From positions 310,001-374,000 of the forward strand of contig CAVPXF010000026.1 in assembly GCA_963709655.1 (NCBI GenBank): DNA of 64,000 bases. Reading direction: 5' to 3'. Within the stretch, counting starts at the first letter, position 1; each line of letters opens with the position of its first letter. This stretch comes from Roseiarcus sp963709655 (GTDB lineage Bacteria > Pseudomonadota > Alphaproteobacteria > Rhizobiales > Beijerinckiaceae). The notes beneath the pieces are model-generated. The model was given only the letters and a program-made list of their open reading frames with translations. It was not told the DNA's origin and did not search any database. The position numbers and the translations under genes are program-made. This document shows, one piece after another, positions 16,744 to 27,217 of this stretch.

Positions 16744-17622
16744 ATGCAATACGAGAACACGCCCATATCCCAGAACATCGAGGATCGGCGCGGCCAGGGC
16801 GGCGGCGGCGGGATGATGGGCGGCGGAGGCATCGGCATCCTCGGCATCATCGCCGTTTTCGCGATCAGCTATTTCACCGGGATCAACCCCGCGGTGCTGA
16901 TGGGCGGGGCGGAAATGGTCTCGCGGGGCATGAATCAGGGCCAGTCGACGCAGCCGGCGACCAGCGGTCCCGCGGTCGACCCGAACGATCCGACCCGCAA
17001 GTTCCTGGCGCATGTGATGGGCGCGACCGAGGCCGTGTGGACGACGGTGCTGCCGCAGCAGACCGGGGTTCGGTACACGCCGGCGACGCTTGTCATCTAC
17101 GACGGCGCGACACGGTCCGGCTGCGGCGGCGCGCGGGCGGCGATGGGCCCGTTCTATTGCCCGCTCGACAAGAAGGTCTATCTCGACACGTCGTTCTTCC
17201 GCGACATGAAGGCCAAGTACGGCGGCGGCGGCGACTTCGCCTACGCCTATGTCGTGGCGCACGAAGTCGGCCATCACGTGCAGGACCTGCTCGGCATTCT
17301 CGACAAGGTCGACGACGCAAAGCAGCGGGTCAGCCAGACCCAGGCCAACGCGCTCTCGGTGCGCGTCGAACTGCAGGCCGACTGCTTCGCCGGCGTCTGG
17401 GCGGCCAACGCCAATCAGAAGTGGCAGATCCTCGAGCAGGGCGACGTCGAGAAGGCGCTCGCGACCGCGCAGGCGATCGGCGACGACCGGCTGCAAACTG
17501 CGGCGCGCGGCTACGCCGTGCCAGACAGCTTCACCCACGGCTCCTCGGCAGCGCGGGCCAAGTGGCTGACGGCCGGCCTGAAGACCGGGCAAATCTCTTC
17601 CTGCGATACGTTCTCGCAATGA
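16744..17622 (+). CDS. Membrane-anchored neutral zinc metallopeptidase (YpfJ family)
   Basis: This 292-residue protein of the putative neutral zinc metallopeptidase family has a Gly-rich N-terminus (RRGQGGGGGMMGGGG) and then one membrane segment (about residues 30-50). The zinc-binding HEVGHH motif stands at about residues 172-177, and the helix LSVRVELQADCFAGVWA follows, with Glu as likely third ligand. Function is unknown beyond the protease fold. ATG at 16744 begins the family's MQYENTP-like start; the open frame extends further upstream. A T-tailed terminator follows. Confidence 0.88.
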   Translation: MQYENTPISQNIEDRRGQGGGGGMMGGGGIGILGIIAVFAISYFTGINPAVLMGGAEMVSRGMNQGQSTQPATSGPAVDPNDPTRKFLAHVMGATEAVWTTVLPQQTGVRYTPATLVIYDGATRSGCGGARAAMGPFYCPLDKKVYLDTSFFRDMKAKYGGGGDFAYAYVVAHEVGHHVQDLLGILDKVDDAKQRVSQTQANALSVRVELQADCFAGVWAANANQKWQILEQGDVEKALATAQAIGDDRLQTAARGYAVPDSFTHGSSAARAKWLTAGLKTGQISSCDTFSQ

Positions 17623-17655
17623 GGAGCGTTGTCTCGCTGGACCCATGACAGGAGG

Positions 17656-17684
17656 GCGGCCCGCAAACAGGCCGCTTCTTTTTT
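17656..17684 (+). terminator. Rho-independent terminator after the zinc peptidase gene
   Basis: Stem GCGGCC / GGCCGC with an 8-nt loop is followed by TTCTTTTTT, 33 bp after the stop. Confidence 0.75.
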
Positions 17685-17689
17685 CGCCT

Positions 17690-18478
17690 CGGAAGGTTCC
17701 GGATGGCCAGGAGGCCACGGGGCCGAATCTATGCCGGAGCGGCGCCGAGTCGGCAATTTCTTGCTAAAAAGCGAAGACGGGGTTAGTTTGATTCCAATGC
17801 CCGTTCGGCCCTTGCGATGTCGATTGCCATGTCTTGGCGCGCCCAGCGGTTTTTGCTTCGCCGAGGGTTTCAGCGTGGTCGACCTTCGGATCGAAGGACA
17901 GCCGGGTCTTGCGCTCCTGATTGAGGGGTAAAGGGCCGCATGAATTAAAAATGGCCCGGGGGTCGCTTGTAACCCATTGAAAAGGCTCATTTCTGACGAG
18001 AGAATCCAAGGAATTCCAAACAATTCCAACCGCCGAAAACCGCAAATTCGCGGAGCCCTGATGCACGCCCGCGTAGACCTGAGGAAATCCAAATGTCTCG
18101 CGCCGGAGGGGACCGCGGCAAGAGCGCGCGGCTTTGGAGGCGACACGTCGGGCCTATCCGCGGCGCCATGTCGACCTCGCGCGACCGATGGCGATGACAA
18201 CGCGGGTGAGGTGGCCCCGGTGGAAGCCAGGCGCAAACCGCGCCAGCACTGTCAGTCGCCGCGGCGACGACCGCGCGAGCCGAGACTGTCCTGCAACCCG
18301 ACGGCGCATTCCTCGGGGATCGATACGCCGACGATGACAACGTTGCGGTGGGCGAGGCGATCACGATCCCGACCAACGGCGATACAAGCCTGGATACTGC
18401 GGCTTGGAATTGACATGATGGATCGGCCCAAATGCCTTCGCTGGCGTCGATACGATCGAAGCAACTCGCCCGAAAGCT
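17690..18478. other. Long region without a recognisable intact gene
   Basis: Two convergent genes flank about 790 bp in which no frame matches a known family. Part of it (17750-18060) is less GC-rich than its surroundings. A plus-strand frame at 18231-18413, closed upstream by TGA at 18207, reads like the end of a signal peptide and a short mature protein (SVAAATTARAETVLQPDG onward) but has no start codon. It may be a broken secreted protein. Confidence 0.35.
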
Positions 18479-19535
18479 TCAGCCAGCCGTCCTCGGGGCG
18501 GCGGCCTTGCTCGCCTCGCTCTCCGAAAGGTTCGGCGCGTCCTCCCCCGCCTCCGGCGCGTGGCTCGAGGGAAGGATGTCGGGAACGCCCCAGCGGCGGC
18601 AGGCGCCCCAAAGACCCTTGGGCTCGATGAGGATGACGGCGATCGAGACGACGCCGAGCAGGATCAAGTACCAGGCGCCGAAGTCGGCGAGCTGCTGGCG
18701 CATGAGAAAGAAGATCGCCGCGCCGATGATCGGCCCCTCGAGGCTGCCGATGCCGCCGATCACGACGATGAAGATGATGTCGATCGTCCAGTCGGTGATG
18801 TTGAACGAGGCCGACGGGGCCACGCGGAGCTTCTCGAGCGCGGTCATCACGCCGGCGAGGCCGAGGAAGGGCGCCGTCCACAGGAAGCAGAGAATGCGGG
18901 TCCGGACGAGATCGACGCCGGCCGAGCCCGCCGCCTCCTCGTTGTCGCGCATCGCGGTCAGGCCCAGTCCCACCCGCGACCGCAGCAGCGCCCAGGTGGC
19001 GACGAAAGCGATCAGCGCCAACCCGAGGCTCATCGCATAGAAGAGGTCGATGCGCTCGCCCAGCCGCGCGCCGAACTGCTTGACGACCGGGATCGGCAGA
19101 CTGGTGCCGGAGCCGCCGCCGAAGCCCGGCAGCTTGCCGCCGATCAGCATCAGCACGTCGGCTGCGACCCAGGTGCCGACCGCGAGATAGGCGGTTCGCA
19201 GGCGGAAGATGACCGCCATCACCGGGATCGGCGATGACGAGCGTCGTCAGCGCCGCGAGCGGAACGGCGAGCCAGGCGCTGAGATGGGCGAGCGCGGTGA
19301 AGCCGAAGAAGGCGTAGGCCCCGACGCCGACGAAACCCTGCTGACCGACCGAGATGATGTCGGCGTAGCCGGCGAGCAGGTTCCACATCAAGGCAAGCGT
19401 GAGGACGACGAAGAACTCGGTCAGCACGGTCAGCGAATTGGCGTCGAACAGCCAGGGCCCGGCGAGGCAGGCGACGACCGCCGCGGCGAGGATCGCGCGG
19501 GCCGCGATGAGCAGGGGCTTTGACGCGGCGGCCAT
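18479..19535 (-). pseudogene. LivM-type ABC transporter permease, frameshifted
   Basis: This is the second permease of a branched-chain-amino-acid-type (HAAT) importer. The N-terminal frame (from ATG 19535: LLAGYADIISVGQQGFVGVGAYAFF) and the C-terminal frame (AVIFRLRTAYLAVGTWV, then RDNEEAAGSAGVD and IGGIGSLEGPIIGAA) are both normal, but they lie one base apart. The switch is near 19228-19232. Total length 1057 nt is one more than a multiple of three; one removed base restores a roughly 351-residue LivM. No other damage is seen, so a sequence error is likely. It follows livH by 3 bp. Confidence 0.85.
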
Positions 19536-19538
19536 CGC

Positions 19539-20402
19539 TCAACCCTTGGCGAACAGGCCCTGCGGACGCAGGACCAGCGCGACGAGGAAGACGAGATGCT
19601 GGGCGAGGATCTGCCACGAGGCGTCGATCTGCGAACCAAGGTTCTGCGCGATCCCGATGATGACTCCGCCCACGAGCGTGCCCCACAGGCTGCCGAGGCC
19701 GCCGAGCACGACCGCCTCGAACGCGGCGAGCAGACGGCTCGGGCCGATCGACGGATCGAAGTTGGTCCAGACCGACATGCAGCACGCCGCCGCGAGCATG
19801 GTGATCCCGACGACGCCCATGGCGACGGGGTAGATGCGGGCCGAGGTCAGGCCGATGAGGTCTGCGGCGGCGGGATCGTCGCTGACCGCGCGGATGCGCG
19901 CGCCGGTCGCGGTGCGGTAGAGGAAGGCGTCGAGCCCGGCAATCAGGGCGACTGCGAGCAGGAAGACCATGAGCGGATAGACGCCGACGGCGATCGGTCC
20001 GACGTTGAAGGCGGCGAGCTCGATCGCGCCGCCGGCGAGCTTGCGGGTGTTGGGGCCATAGGCCTGCAAGAGGCCGTTCTGGATGATGATCGACAGGCCG
20101 AAGGTGACGAGCAGGATCGGCAAGATGCCCTTGCCGACGGTGCGCTGCATGAGGAAGCGCTGCAGGACATAGCCCGCGCCAAAGGCGACAGGCAGGAGGA
20201 TCAGCGCGACCAGGAACGGCGACCAGCCGAGGACGCCGGTCAGCGACAGGATGACGAACGAGAACAAGACGATCATATCGCCGTGGGCGATGTTGACGAA
20301 GCGCATGACGCCGAGCGACAGCGACAGGCCGAGCGCGAACAGCGCGTAGAGCCCACCGATCAGCACGCCCTGGACGAGGAGGTTGAGAAACGTCTCGACC
20401 AT
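19539..20402 (-). CDS. LivH-type ABC transporter permease
   Basis: This 287-residue inner-membrane permease of the HAAT family has the LivH N-terminus (LLVQGVLIGGLYALFALGLSL, then GVMRFVNIAHGDM) and the cytoplasmic loop RAVSDDPAAADLIGLT that contacts the ATPases. ATG at 20402 is chosen; a GTG at 20411 would overlap the livF stop and add three residues. Its position at the end of a phenol/meta-cleavage cluster suggests uptake of an aromatic acid or related compound rather than of leucine; this is context only. Confidence 0.9.
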   Translation of the reverse strand: MVETFLNLLVQGVLIGGLYALFALGLSLSLGVMRFVNIAHGDMIVLFSFVILSLTGVLGWSPFLVALILLPVAFGAGYVLQRFLMQRTVGKGILPILLVTFGLSIIIQNGLLQAYGPNTRKLAGGAIELAAFNVGPIAVGVYPLMVFLLAVALIAGLDAFLYRTATGARIRAVSDDPAAADLIGLTSARIYPVAMGVVGITMLAAACCMSVWTNFDPSIGPSRLLAAFEAVVLGGLGSLWGTLVGGVIIGIAQNLGSQIDASWQILAQHLVFLVALVLRPQGLFAKG

Positions 20403-20407
20403 TCCGG

Positions 20408-21109
20408 TCACGCGCCGAAGTAATGTTGCATGATGGTCTCCCGGTTGGCGTCGGCCGGCTGGCCGGACAGCGACACCTCGCCCTCGAGGAAGCAATAGAA
20501 ATGGTCGGAAACGGCGAGCGCGCGGCCGATGTCCTGCTCGACCAGGATCACCGACACGCCGCGCTCGCGCACCCGGGGAATGATCTCGTAGATCTCGTTG
20601 ACGATGCGCGGCGCGAGGCCAAGGCTGATCTCGTCGCAGAGCATGAGGCGCGGATTGGCGAGCAGCGCCCGGCCGAGCGCGACCATCTGCTGCTGGCCGC
20701 CCGACAGCTCGCGCGCATGGCTGTCGCGCCGCTCCTGAAGCACCGGGAACCACTCGTATACCTCATCGTAGCGGATCTCGCCCTTGCGGCCGAGCTCCCA
20801 GCCGATCCGCAGGTTTTCGAACACGGTGAGCGACGGAAAGAGCTTGCGGCCCTCGGGCACGAGCGCGATCCCCTTTGCGACGATGTCCCGGGTCGCGAAT
20901 GCGGAAAGATCCTCGCCGTCGAAGCGCGCCGAGCCGGTGACGCGGCCGGCCTGGCGCACAAGCGCCTTGAGGAAGGACGACTTGCCCGCGCCGTTAGCCC
21001 CGATGATCGAGACGATCTGGCCTTCGCCGACCGTGAGGTCGACATCGTGTACGGCCTGGAAGGCGTCGTAGAAGACGCTGAGTTTTTCGACGGAGAGGAG
21101 TGGGATCAA
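20408..21109 (-). CDS. LivF-type ABC transporter ATP-binding protein
   Basis: This 233-residue ATPase has Walker A GANGAGKSS, signature LSGGQQQM, Walker B LMLCDEISLGLAP and the H-loop VEQD variant typical of LivF. A TTG at 21109 is the most credible start: GGAGG stands about 10 nt upstream and LIPLLSVEKLSVFYDAF begins the family domain. The open frame continues upstream through a repeat region and would give an unsupported extension. It pairs with LivG to power LivHM. Confidence 0.88.
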   Translation of the reverse strand: MIPLLSVEKLSVFYDAFQAVHDVDLTVGEGQIVSIIGANGAGKSSFLKALVRQAGRVTGSARFDGEDLSAFATRDIVAKGIALVPEGRKLFPSLTVFENLRIGWELGRKGEIRYDEVYEWFPVLQERRDSHARELSGGQQQMVALGRALLANPRLMLCDEISLGLAPRIVNEIYEIIPRVRERGVSVILVEQDIGRALAVSDHFYCFLEGEVSLSGQPADANRETIMQHYFGA

Positions 21110-21146
21110 CGTGGCGGCCCTCCGCGGCCGGCGGCGTCGTGCCCCT

Positions 21147-21320
21147 CTTCCCCAGCTCTGCTGGGGAAGGTGGCGCGTAGCGCCGGATGGGGTGCGGCCA
21201 ACCGCCGCCGACGTCGTTCGGCTTGCGCGGCCGCAGCAGCCAATCTCGAACGGAGCTTTCCTGCTCGCCACACCCAATCCGGCCCTTCGGGCCACCTTCC
21301 CCGCTGCGCGGAGAAGGGGG
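21147..21320. repeat. Pair of opposed palindromic repeats between livG and livF
   Basis: One copy at 21147-21194 contains hairpins CTTCCCCAGC-TCT-GCTGGGGAAG and GGCGC-GTA-GCGCC, then GGATGGGGTG. A second, inverted and diverged copy at 21269-21320 contains CACCCAATCC, GGCCCTTCGGGCC and CCTTCCCCG. Elements of this form (RIME/REP-like) are scattered between genes in Rhizobiales. Here they part two genes of one operon by 264 bp and may modulate the downstream mRNA. Confidence 0.65.
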
Positions 21321-21373
21321 CGCCTGTTTTGCCCTGTCTCGGCGCGCCGGACGCGGACGTCGTCTCGGGCCCC

Positions 21374-22130
<757 letters not shown>

Positions 22131-22138
<8 letters not shown>

Positions 22139-23399
22139 ACGCGATGGGCGCCATCTTGCCGCCGAGCGGGACCATCGGCGCCGTCGTGTTGTCGACGACG
22201 ACGAGATCGAACGGGAACTTGGCGCCCTTCTTCCACTCGCCGATGACCAGCGGCGTGGCGCAGGTGTTCGGATAGGGCCCCTTGGTGAAGCTCACCGGCC
22301 CGACGATCGAGGCGTAATCCATCTTGGCGATGGCGTCGCGGATCGACTCCGGGTCGTCGAGGTTCTGCGTGCGCTTGAGCGCATCGAACGCGGTCTCGAA
22401 CAGCGCATGGCGGAAGCCGAGGGTCATCGAGGTCTGCTTGCCGGTCGCCTTCTCGTAGGCGTCCGAAAGCTCCTTCGACGAGACGCCCGTGAGACCGGAC
22501 TTGAACGGGCTCGTCGGCGACCACCAGACTTCGACCGAGAGGCCTTCCGCCCGGGACCCAAGCGGCGCGATCGCGGCGGGGAACTCCGTCGCCTTGGCCA
22601 TGGAGATGACCTTCGGCTGCAGGCTCTGCTGCGCCGCGGCGCTCATGAAGGCGGTGAACTCCGGCGGCGGCAGGACGCCGGCGATGATTTCGGCTCCCGC
22701 CGATTTGAAGGCCGCGATCTGGGCGCTGTAGTTGCCCGACGGCAGGTCGAAGCGGCCGGGATCGACGATCTTGTAGCCACGCTTGGCGGCCATGCCGGTG
22801 AAGATCTTCGAGAAGGCGAGACCGTCGTTGTCGTTCGGCCACAGCGCGCCGACCACCTTGTTGGTCGGCACCTGATCCCAGGCGTCGTAATAGGCCTCGG
22901 CCATGTTCACGGCGCTGAAAAAGTAGTTGTAGGTCCAGTCGAAGCCCTTCTTCGGATCGCCCTGGCGGCCGAAGAAATAGGGCTCGAGCGGGCAGTCGTT
23001 CGACAGGCACGGCACGCCGGAGACTTCGCTCTGGTCGGCGACCGGATTGACGGTCTCCGGCGTCGCGAAGGTCGTCATGAGATCGACCTTGTCCTGGAGG
23101 ATCAGGCCCTTGGCCACTTCGGCGGCGCGGTTCGGGTTCGACTGGCTGTCGCGCACGATGATCTCGAGCGGATGCTTCGCGCCGCCGACGTCGATCTGTC
23201 CGCCGGTGAACGCCTTGATCTGATCGAGCGTCCACGGAAGCTGCTCGGTGAAGATCGCGAGCGGCCCGGTCAACGGCGCGACGAGGCCGATCTTGACCGT
23301 CTTCGGCGCCGCGAAGGCGACGCGCGGCAATGCAGTCGCCGCGAGCGCGGCGGCGCCGGTCTTCAGGAACGCACGGCGTCCCACGGGAAATCTGAGCAT
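22131..23399 (-). CDS. ABC transporter substrate-binding protein, HAAT family (aromatic cluster)
   Basis: This 422-residue periplasmic binding protein (Peripla_BP_6 type) has a Tat-like signal at residues 1-30 (GRRAFLKTG, then an Ala-rich stretch, AFA-AP). The mature start KTVKIGLVAPLTGPLA is typical of LivJ-like receptors. Relatives bind branched amino acids, amides, urea or aromatic compounds such as benzoate derivatives. Placement directly behind the 4-oxalocrotonate tautomerase gene suggests an aromatic ligand; the ligand cannot be read from sequence. Confidence 0.87.
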
Positions 23400-23446
23400 T
23401 CTGTCCCTCCCTGTCGTTCTGGTTTTGGTTGCTTGAAAGTCGCCCG

Positions 23447-23647
23447 TCAGTCGGGCGGCGGTTCGGTCTTTTCCTTGGTCACGCCGGCGACGCCGAAATG
23501 CAGCGCCGGGATCTCGCGCAGGATGATGCGGATGGAATCGCGCGGCGCGTCGATCGCCTCGATGATCGAGTCGGTGACCTTGGCGATGAGGCGGCGCTTC
23601 GCTTCCGCGCTGCGTCCCTCGATCATGGTGATCTCCACGATGGGCAT
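23447..23647 (-). CDS. dmpI: 4-Oxalocrotonate tautomerase (2-hydroxymuconate tautomerase)
   Basis: This 66-residue protein has the catalytic Pro right after the start Met (MPIVEITMIEGRS) and the conserved Arg pair around residues 39-43 (SIRIILREIP). It isomerises 2-hydroxymuconate to 2-oxo-3-hexenedioate in the dehydrogenase branch of meta-cleavage. It sits 5 bp after dmpH, the next enzyme of the route. Confidence 0.92.
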   Translation of the reverse strand: MPIVEITMIEGRSAEAKRRLIAKVTDSIIEAIDAPRDSIRIILREIPALHFGVAGVTKEKTEPPPD

Positions 23648-23652
23648 CTTGC

Positions 23653-24420
23653 TTACTCCACGACCCGGATCGACGCCGATCCTAGGTTCTGCATGGTGAG
23701 CCGAACCCGCTCGCCGACTTTGAGCGGATGCGCGGCGGTCGCGCCGCCGGCCAAAATGATCCAGCCGGCCTCGAGCCGCCCGAGCGCGGCGCCCGCGATT
23801 CGCACCGCCGCTGTGAGCGAGCGCGACGGATTGCCGAGGATCGCCGCGGTCGAGCCGATCTCGACCGGACGACCGTCGACCTCCATCACGAGGCCGAGGT
23901 TGGAGAAGTCCTGGTCGGGCCGCGACCAGTCGCCGACCACGAAGCCGGACGACGAGGAATTGTCGGCGATCACGTCCGCCAGCGCGAACTTGAAGTTCCG
24001 GTAGCGCGAATCGATGATCTCCATCGCCGGCGCGATTCCCCCGACCGCCGCCATCGCCTCGGCCGCCGTCACCACGCCGGTCAGCGGCGCCTTGAGGAGG
24101 AAGGCGAGTTCCGGTTCGATGCGCGGATGGACGAAGCGCCGCTTCGACAGCGACGCGCCCTCCTCGAGCCGCATCGCGTCGGTCAGCCGCCCCCAGACGA
24201 CCTCGTCGACGTTGACCTGCTTCATCTTGGCGCGCGAGGTGAGGCCCATCTTGACGCCGACGATTTTCTCGCCCCGCCTCAGGCGGCGATCGATCGAGGC
24301 GGCCTGCACGGCGTATGCGTCGGCGACGCTGAGCGGGCCGGACTCGGTGAATTGCGGGATCGCCGAGGAGGTGCGCGCCGCCTCGTCGACAACCTCGGCG
24401 AATTTGGCGATGTCGGTCAT
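23653..24420 (-). CDS. dmpH: 2-Oxo-3-hexenedioate decarboxylase (4-oxalocrotonate decarboxylase)
   Basis: This 255-residue member of the FAH-like hydratase/decarboxylase family has motifs GVKMGLTSRAKM, ELAFLL, APAMEIIDSRY and ADNSSSSGFVVG. It decarboxylates 2-oxo-3-hexenedioate to 2-hydroxypenta-2,4-dienoate. The ATG overlaps the aldolase stop (ATGA at 24417-24420), which fixes the start. It is paralogous to the dmpE product; assignment between the two is by gene order and pairing with the tautomerase. Confidence 0.88.
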   Translation of the reverse strand: MTDIAKFAEVVDEAARTSSAIPQFTESGPLSVADAYAVQAASIDRRLRRGEKIVGVKMGLTSRAKMKQVNVDEVVWGRLTDAMRLEEGASLSKRRFVHPRIEPELAFLLKAPLTGVVTAAEAMAAVGGIAPAMEIIDSRYRNFKFALADVIADNSSSSGFVVGDWSRPDQDFSNLGLVMEVDGRPVEIGSTAAILGNPSRSLTAAVRIAGAALGRLEAGWIILAGGATAAHPLKVGERVRLTMQNLGSASIRVVE

Positions 24421-25461
24421 TGGGCGGCCGCCTGGGCTTCGCGCTGACGGACGATGTCGAGCGCGACGTCGACGATCATGTCCTCCTGCCCTCCCACCAT
24501 CCGGCGCTTGCCGAGTTCCGTCAGGATGTCGCGCGTATCGACGTCGTAGACCCTGGACGCGTTTTCGGCATGGCGCAGGAAACTGGAATAGACGCCGGCG
24601 TAGCCGAGCGACAGGCTCTCGCGGTCGACCCGGACCGGACGGTCCTGCAGCGGACGTACGACGTCGTCGGCGACGTCCATCAGGATGTGAAGATCGAGGC
24701 CGGTCTCTATCCCCATGCGGTCGAGCACAGCGATCAGCGCCTCGATCGGGGCGTTGCCCGCGCCCGCGCCCATTCCGGCAAGCGAGGCGTCGACGCGCAC
24801 CGCGCCCGCTTCGATCCCCGCGACCGCGTTGGCGACGCCGAGCGTCAGATTGTGGTGGGTGTGGACGCCGACTTCCGTTTCGGGCCTCAGCGCCTCGCGC
24901 AACGCCTCGACCCGCTCGGAATATTGCCTCGGCAGGAGCGCGCCGGCCGAGTCGGTCACGTAGACGCATTCGGCGCCATAGGCTTCCATGAGCTTGGCCT
25001 GCTCGACCAGCTTCTCGGCCGGGGCCATGTGCGCCATCATCAGAAAGCCGACCGTGTCCATGCCGAGCGCGCGCGCGGCCTCGATGTGCTGCCTGGAGAC
25101 GTCGGCCTCGGTGCAATGGGTGGCGATGCGCACGCTGCGCGCGCCCGCGTCATACGCATGCTTCAGGTCGTGCACGGTGCCGATGCCGGGCAAGCAGCAG
25201 CACGGTCACGACGGCGTTCTTGCACTCCTCGGCGACCGCCGCGATCCACTCGCCGTCGTCGTGCGCGCCGAAGCCGTAGTTGAAGGTCGACCCGGTGATG
25301 CCGTCGCCGTGGCAGATCTCGATCGCGTCGACGTTGGCGCGATCGAGCGCGCGGGCGACCTCGCGCACCGTCTCCAGATGGTACTGGTGACGGACCGAAT
25401 GCATGCCGTCGCGCAACGTGACGTCCTGGACGTAAAGCTTCGACTTATTCTTGCGGGCCAT
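24417..25461 (-). pseudogene. dmpG: 4-Hydroxy-2-oxovalerate aldolase, frameshifted
   Basis: This HMG-CoA-lyase-like aldolase splits 4-hydroxy-2-oxovalerate into pyruvate and acetaldehyde, channelled to DmpF. Metal and catalytic blocks are visible: VTLRDGMHSVRHQY at the N-terminus and VGVHTHHNLTLGVANA later. The frame breaks at 25192-25193, where CTGCTG-CTT-GCCC carries one T too many; removing it restores LLLPGIGTVHDL. Length 1045 nt is one above a multiple of three, giving a normal 347-residue protein once corrected. ATG at 25461 overlaps the dmpF stop. Confidence 0.9.
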
Positions 25462-26404
25462 CACGCGGCCTCCTTCTGCAACTGGCGCTGCGGCCCAGCG
25501 ATCGGCGGTGGTGAGCGCGGCCGAGGTCATGATGTCGAGATTGCCGGCGTAGGCCGGCAGGTAGTGCGCCGCGCCCTCGACCTCGAGGAAGATCGTGGTC
25601 TTGAGGCCCGAGCACGGGCCCACGCCCGGGATGCGCACCGGATGGTTGTCGCCGATGTGCTCGAACTGCACCTTCTGCTTCAGGCGATAGCCGGGCACGT
25701 ATTTCTGCACCGCCGCGGCCATGTCGGCGACCGACTTCTCGATCGCCTCCTGCGTGCCGCCCTGCGACAGCGTGAAGACCGTGTCGCGCATGATCAGCGG
25801 CGGCTCGGCCGGGTTCAGGATGATGATCGCCTTGCCGCGCTCGGCTCCGCCGAGCTTCACGATCGCGTTCGAGGTCGTCTCGGTGAACTCGTCGATGTTG
25901 GCGCGCGTGCCGGGACCGGCCGACTTCGACGAGATCGAGGCGACGATCTCGCCCCAGATCACCCGCTTCGTCGCGCGCTTGACCGCATAGACCATCGGGA
26001 TGGTCGCCTGGCCGCCGCAGGTCACCATGTTGACGTTCGGTTCGTCGATGTTGGCGTCGCCGTTGATCACCGGAATGGTGAAGGGGCCGATCGCGGCGGG
26101 CGTCAGGTCGATCACCTTCTTGCCGTCCTGTTGCAGGATGGCGTTGTTCCTGACGTGCGCGCCGGCCGAGGTCGCGTCGAACACGACCTTGATGTCCCGG
26201 TAGTTCGGCAGCTTGCGCAAGGCCCTCGATGCCCTCGTGGGTCGTCGGCACGTTGAGACGGGCGGCGCGCGCGAGGCCGTCGGAGGCGGGATCGATGCCG
26301 ACCATCGCGCCCATCTCGAGGGCCTTCGAGGTGCGCATCACCTTGATCATCAGGTCGGTGCCGATGTTGCCCGAGCCGATGATCGCGCAGGGTATCTTCG
26401 CCAT
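25461..26404 (-). pseudogene. dmpF: Acetaldehyde dehydrogenase (acylating), frameshifted twice
   Basis: This enzyme converts acetaldehyde to acetyl-CoA in complex with the DmpG aldolase. The NAD-binding start is AIIGSGNIGTDL and the catalytic Cys is in NMVTCGGQATIP. One extra T at 26219-26220 (CCTTGCGC for CCTGCGC) shifts the frame after EGIEGL. A second extra base near 25490-25494 shifts it before the C-terminus QRQLQKEAA, which ends at a TGA overlapping dmpG. 944 nt is two above a multiple of three; corrected length is 313 residues, normal for the family. Confidence 0.88.
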
Positions 26405-26411
26405 CTAAGCT

Positions 26412-27202
26412 TCACTCCTTCGCAAAAGCCGCGCGGACCGAGCCGAGGCCCGAGATGCGCGCTTCGTAGACTTCGCCTCGCTTGACCGTCACCATCGGTC
26501 CGAGCGCGCCCGACATGACCGTGTCGCCGCTTTTCAGCGGACGCCCGACCCGCGCCATGGTCCTGGCGAGCCACAGCGTCGCCGACAGCGGATCGCCGAG
26601 GCAGGCGGCGCCCGCTCCGACCGACACCTCGTCGCCGCCCTCATCCATCACCATGCCGCAGAGCCTGAGTTCGAGGCCGTCGAGTTTCTTCGGCGAGGCG
26701 CCGAGCACGTAGAGGCCGGACGAGGCGTTGTCGGCGATGGTGTCGAGAATGCCGATCTTCCAGTCGGCGATGCGCGAATCGACGATCTCGATCGCCGGCA
26801 GCGCGAACTCGACCGCGCGCAGAATGTCGGCGATGGTCAGGTGCTCGTCGTCGAGGTCGCGCCCGATGACGAAGGCGATCTCGGCCTCGACCTTGGGCTG
26901 GATGAGCTCACCGGCGGCGACGTCCCAGCCGTCCGGCACGGCCATGTCGGAAAACAGCATGCCGTAGTCCGGCTGATTGACGCCGAGCTGCCGCTGCACG
27001 GCGAGCGAGGTCAGGCCGATCTTGCGGCCGACGAGCTTGCGCCCCTCGGCCAGCCACCGCTTGGTGTTGATCTCCTGCGCGGCATAGGCCTGATCGATCG
27101 CGCCGGCCGGCAGAAGCTCCCGGACCGGCGGCACGGGCGTGCGCGATTGCATAGGCGCCGAGGATCTTGTCGGCGACGGTTTGCGCCGGAATTCTCTGTC
27201 AC
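26412..27202 (-). pseudogene. dmpE: 2-Hydroxypenta-2,4-dienoate hydratase, frameshifted near the N-terminus
   Basis: This hydratase adds water to 2-hydroxypenta-2,4-dienoate to give 4-hydroxy-2-oxovalerate. From PPVRELLPAG onward the frame is intact (GRKIGLTSLAVQ, AEIAFVIGRDL, PAIEIVDSRIADW, ADNASSGLYVLG). Upstream, the expected start (GTG 27202, MTENS) and the block QTVADKILGAYAI lie in other frames, with breaks near 27184-27190 and 27139-27146. 791 nt is two above a multiple of three, fitting two single-base insertions and a 262-residue product. An internal ATG at 27151 would give a 246-residue form. Confidence 0.82.
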
Positions 27203-27217
27203 GATGCTTTTCCCTTC

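Noticed and set aside
19539..20753. Long open frames that extend livH and livF upstream
   Set aside because: The extensions overlap the neighbouring ATPase gene or repeat DNA and lack family similarity; normal starts with ribosome sites exist further in.
24014..26256. Long plus-strand frames opposite the aldolase and dehydrogenase genes
   Set aside because: They are Arg/His-rich mirror frames of high-GC genes on the other strand, without domains or start signals.
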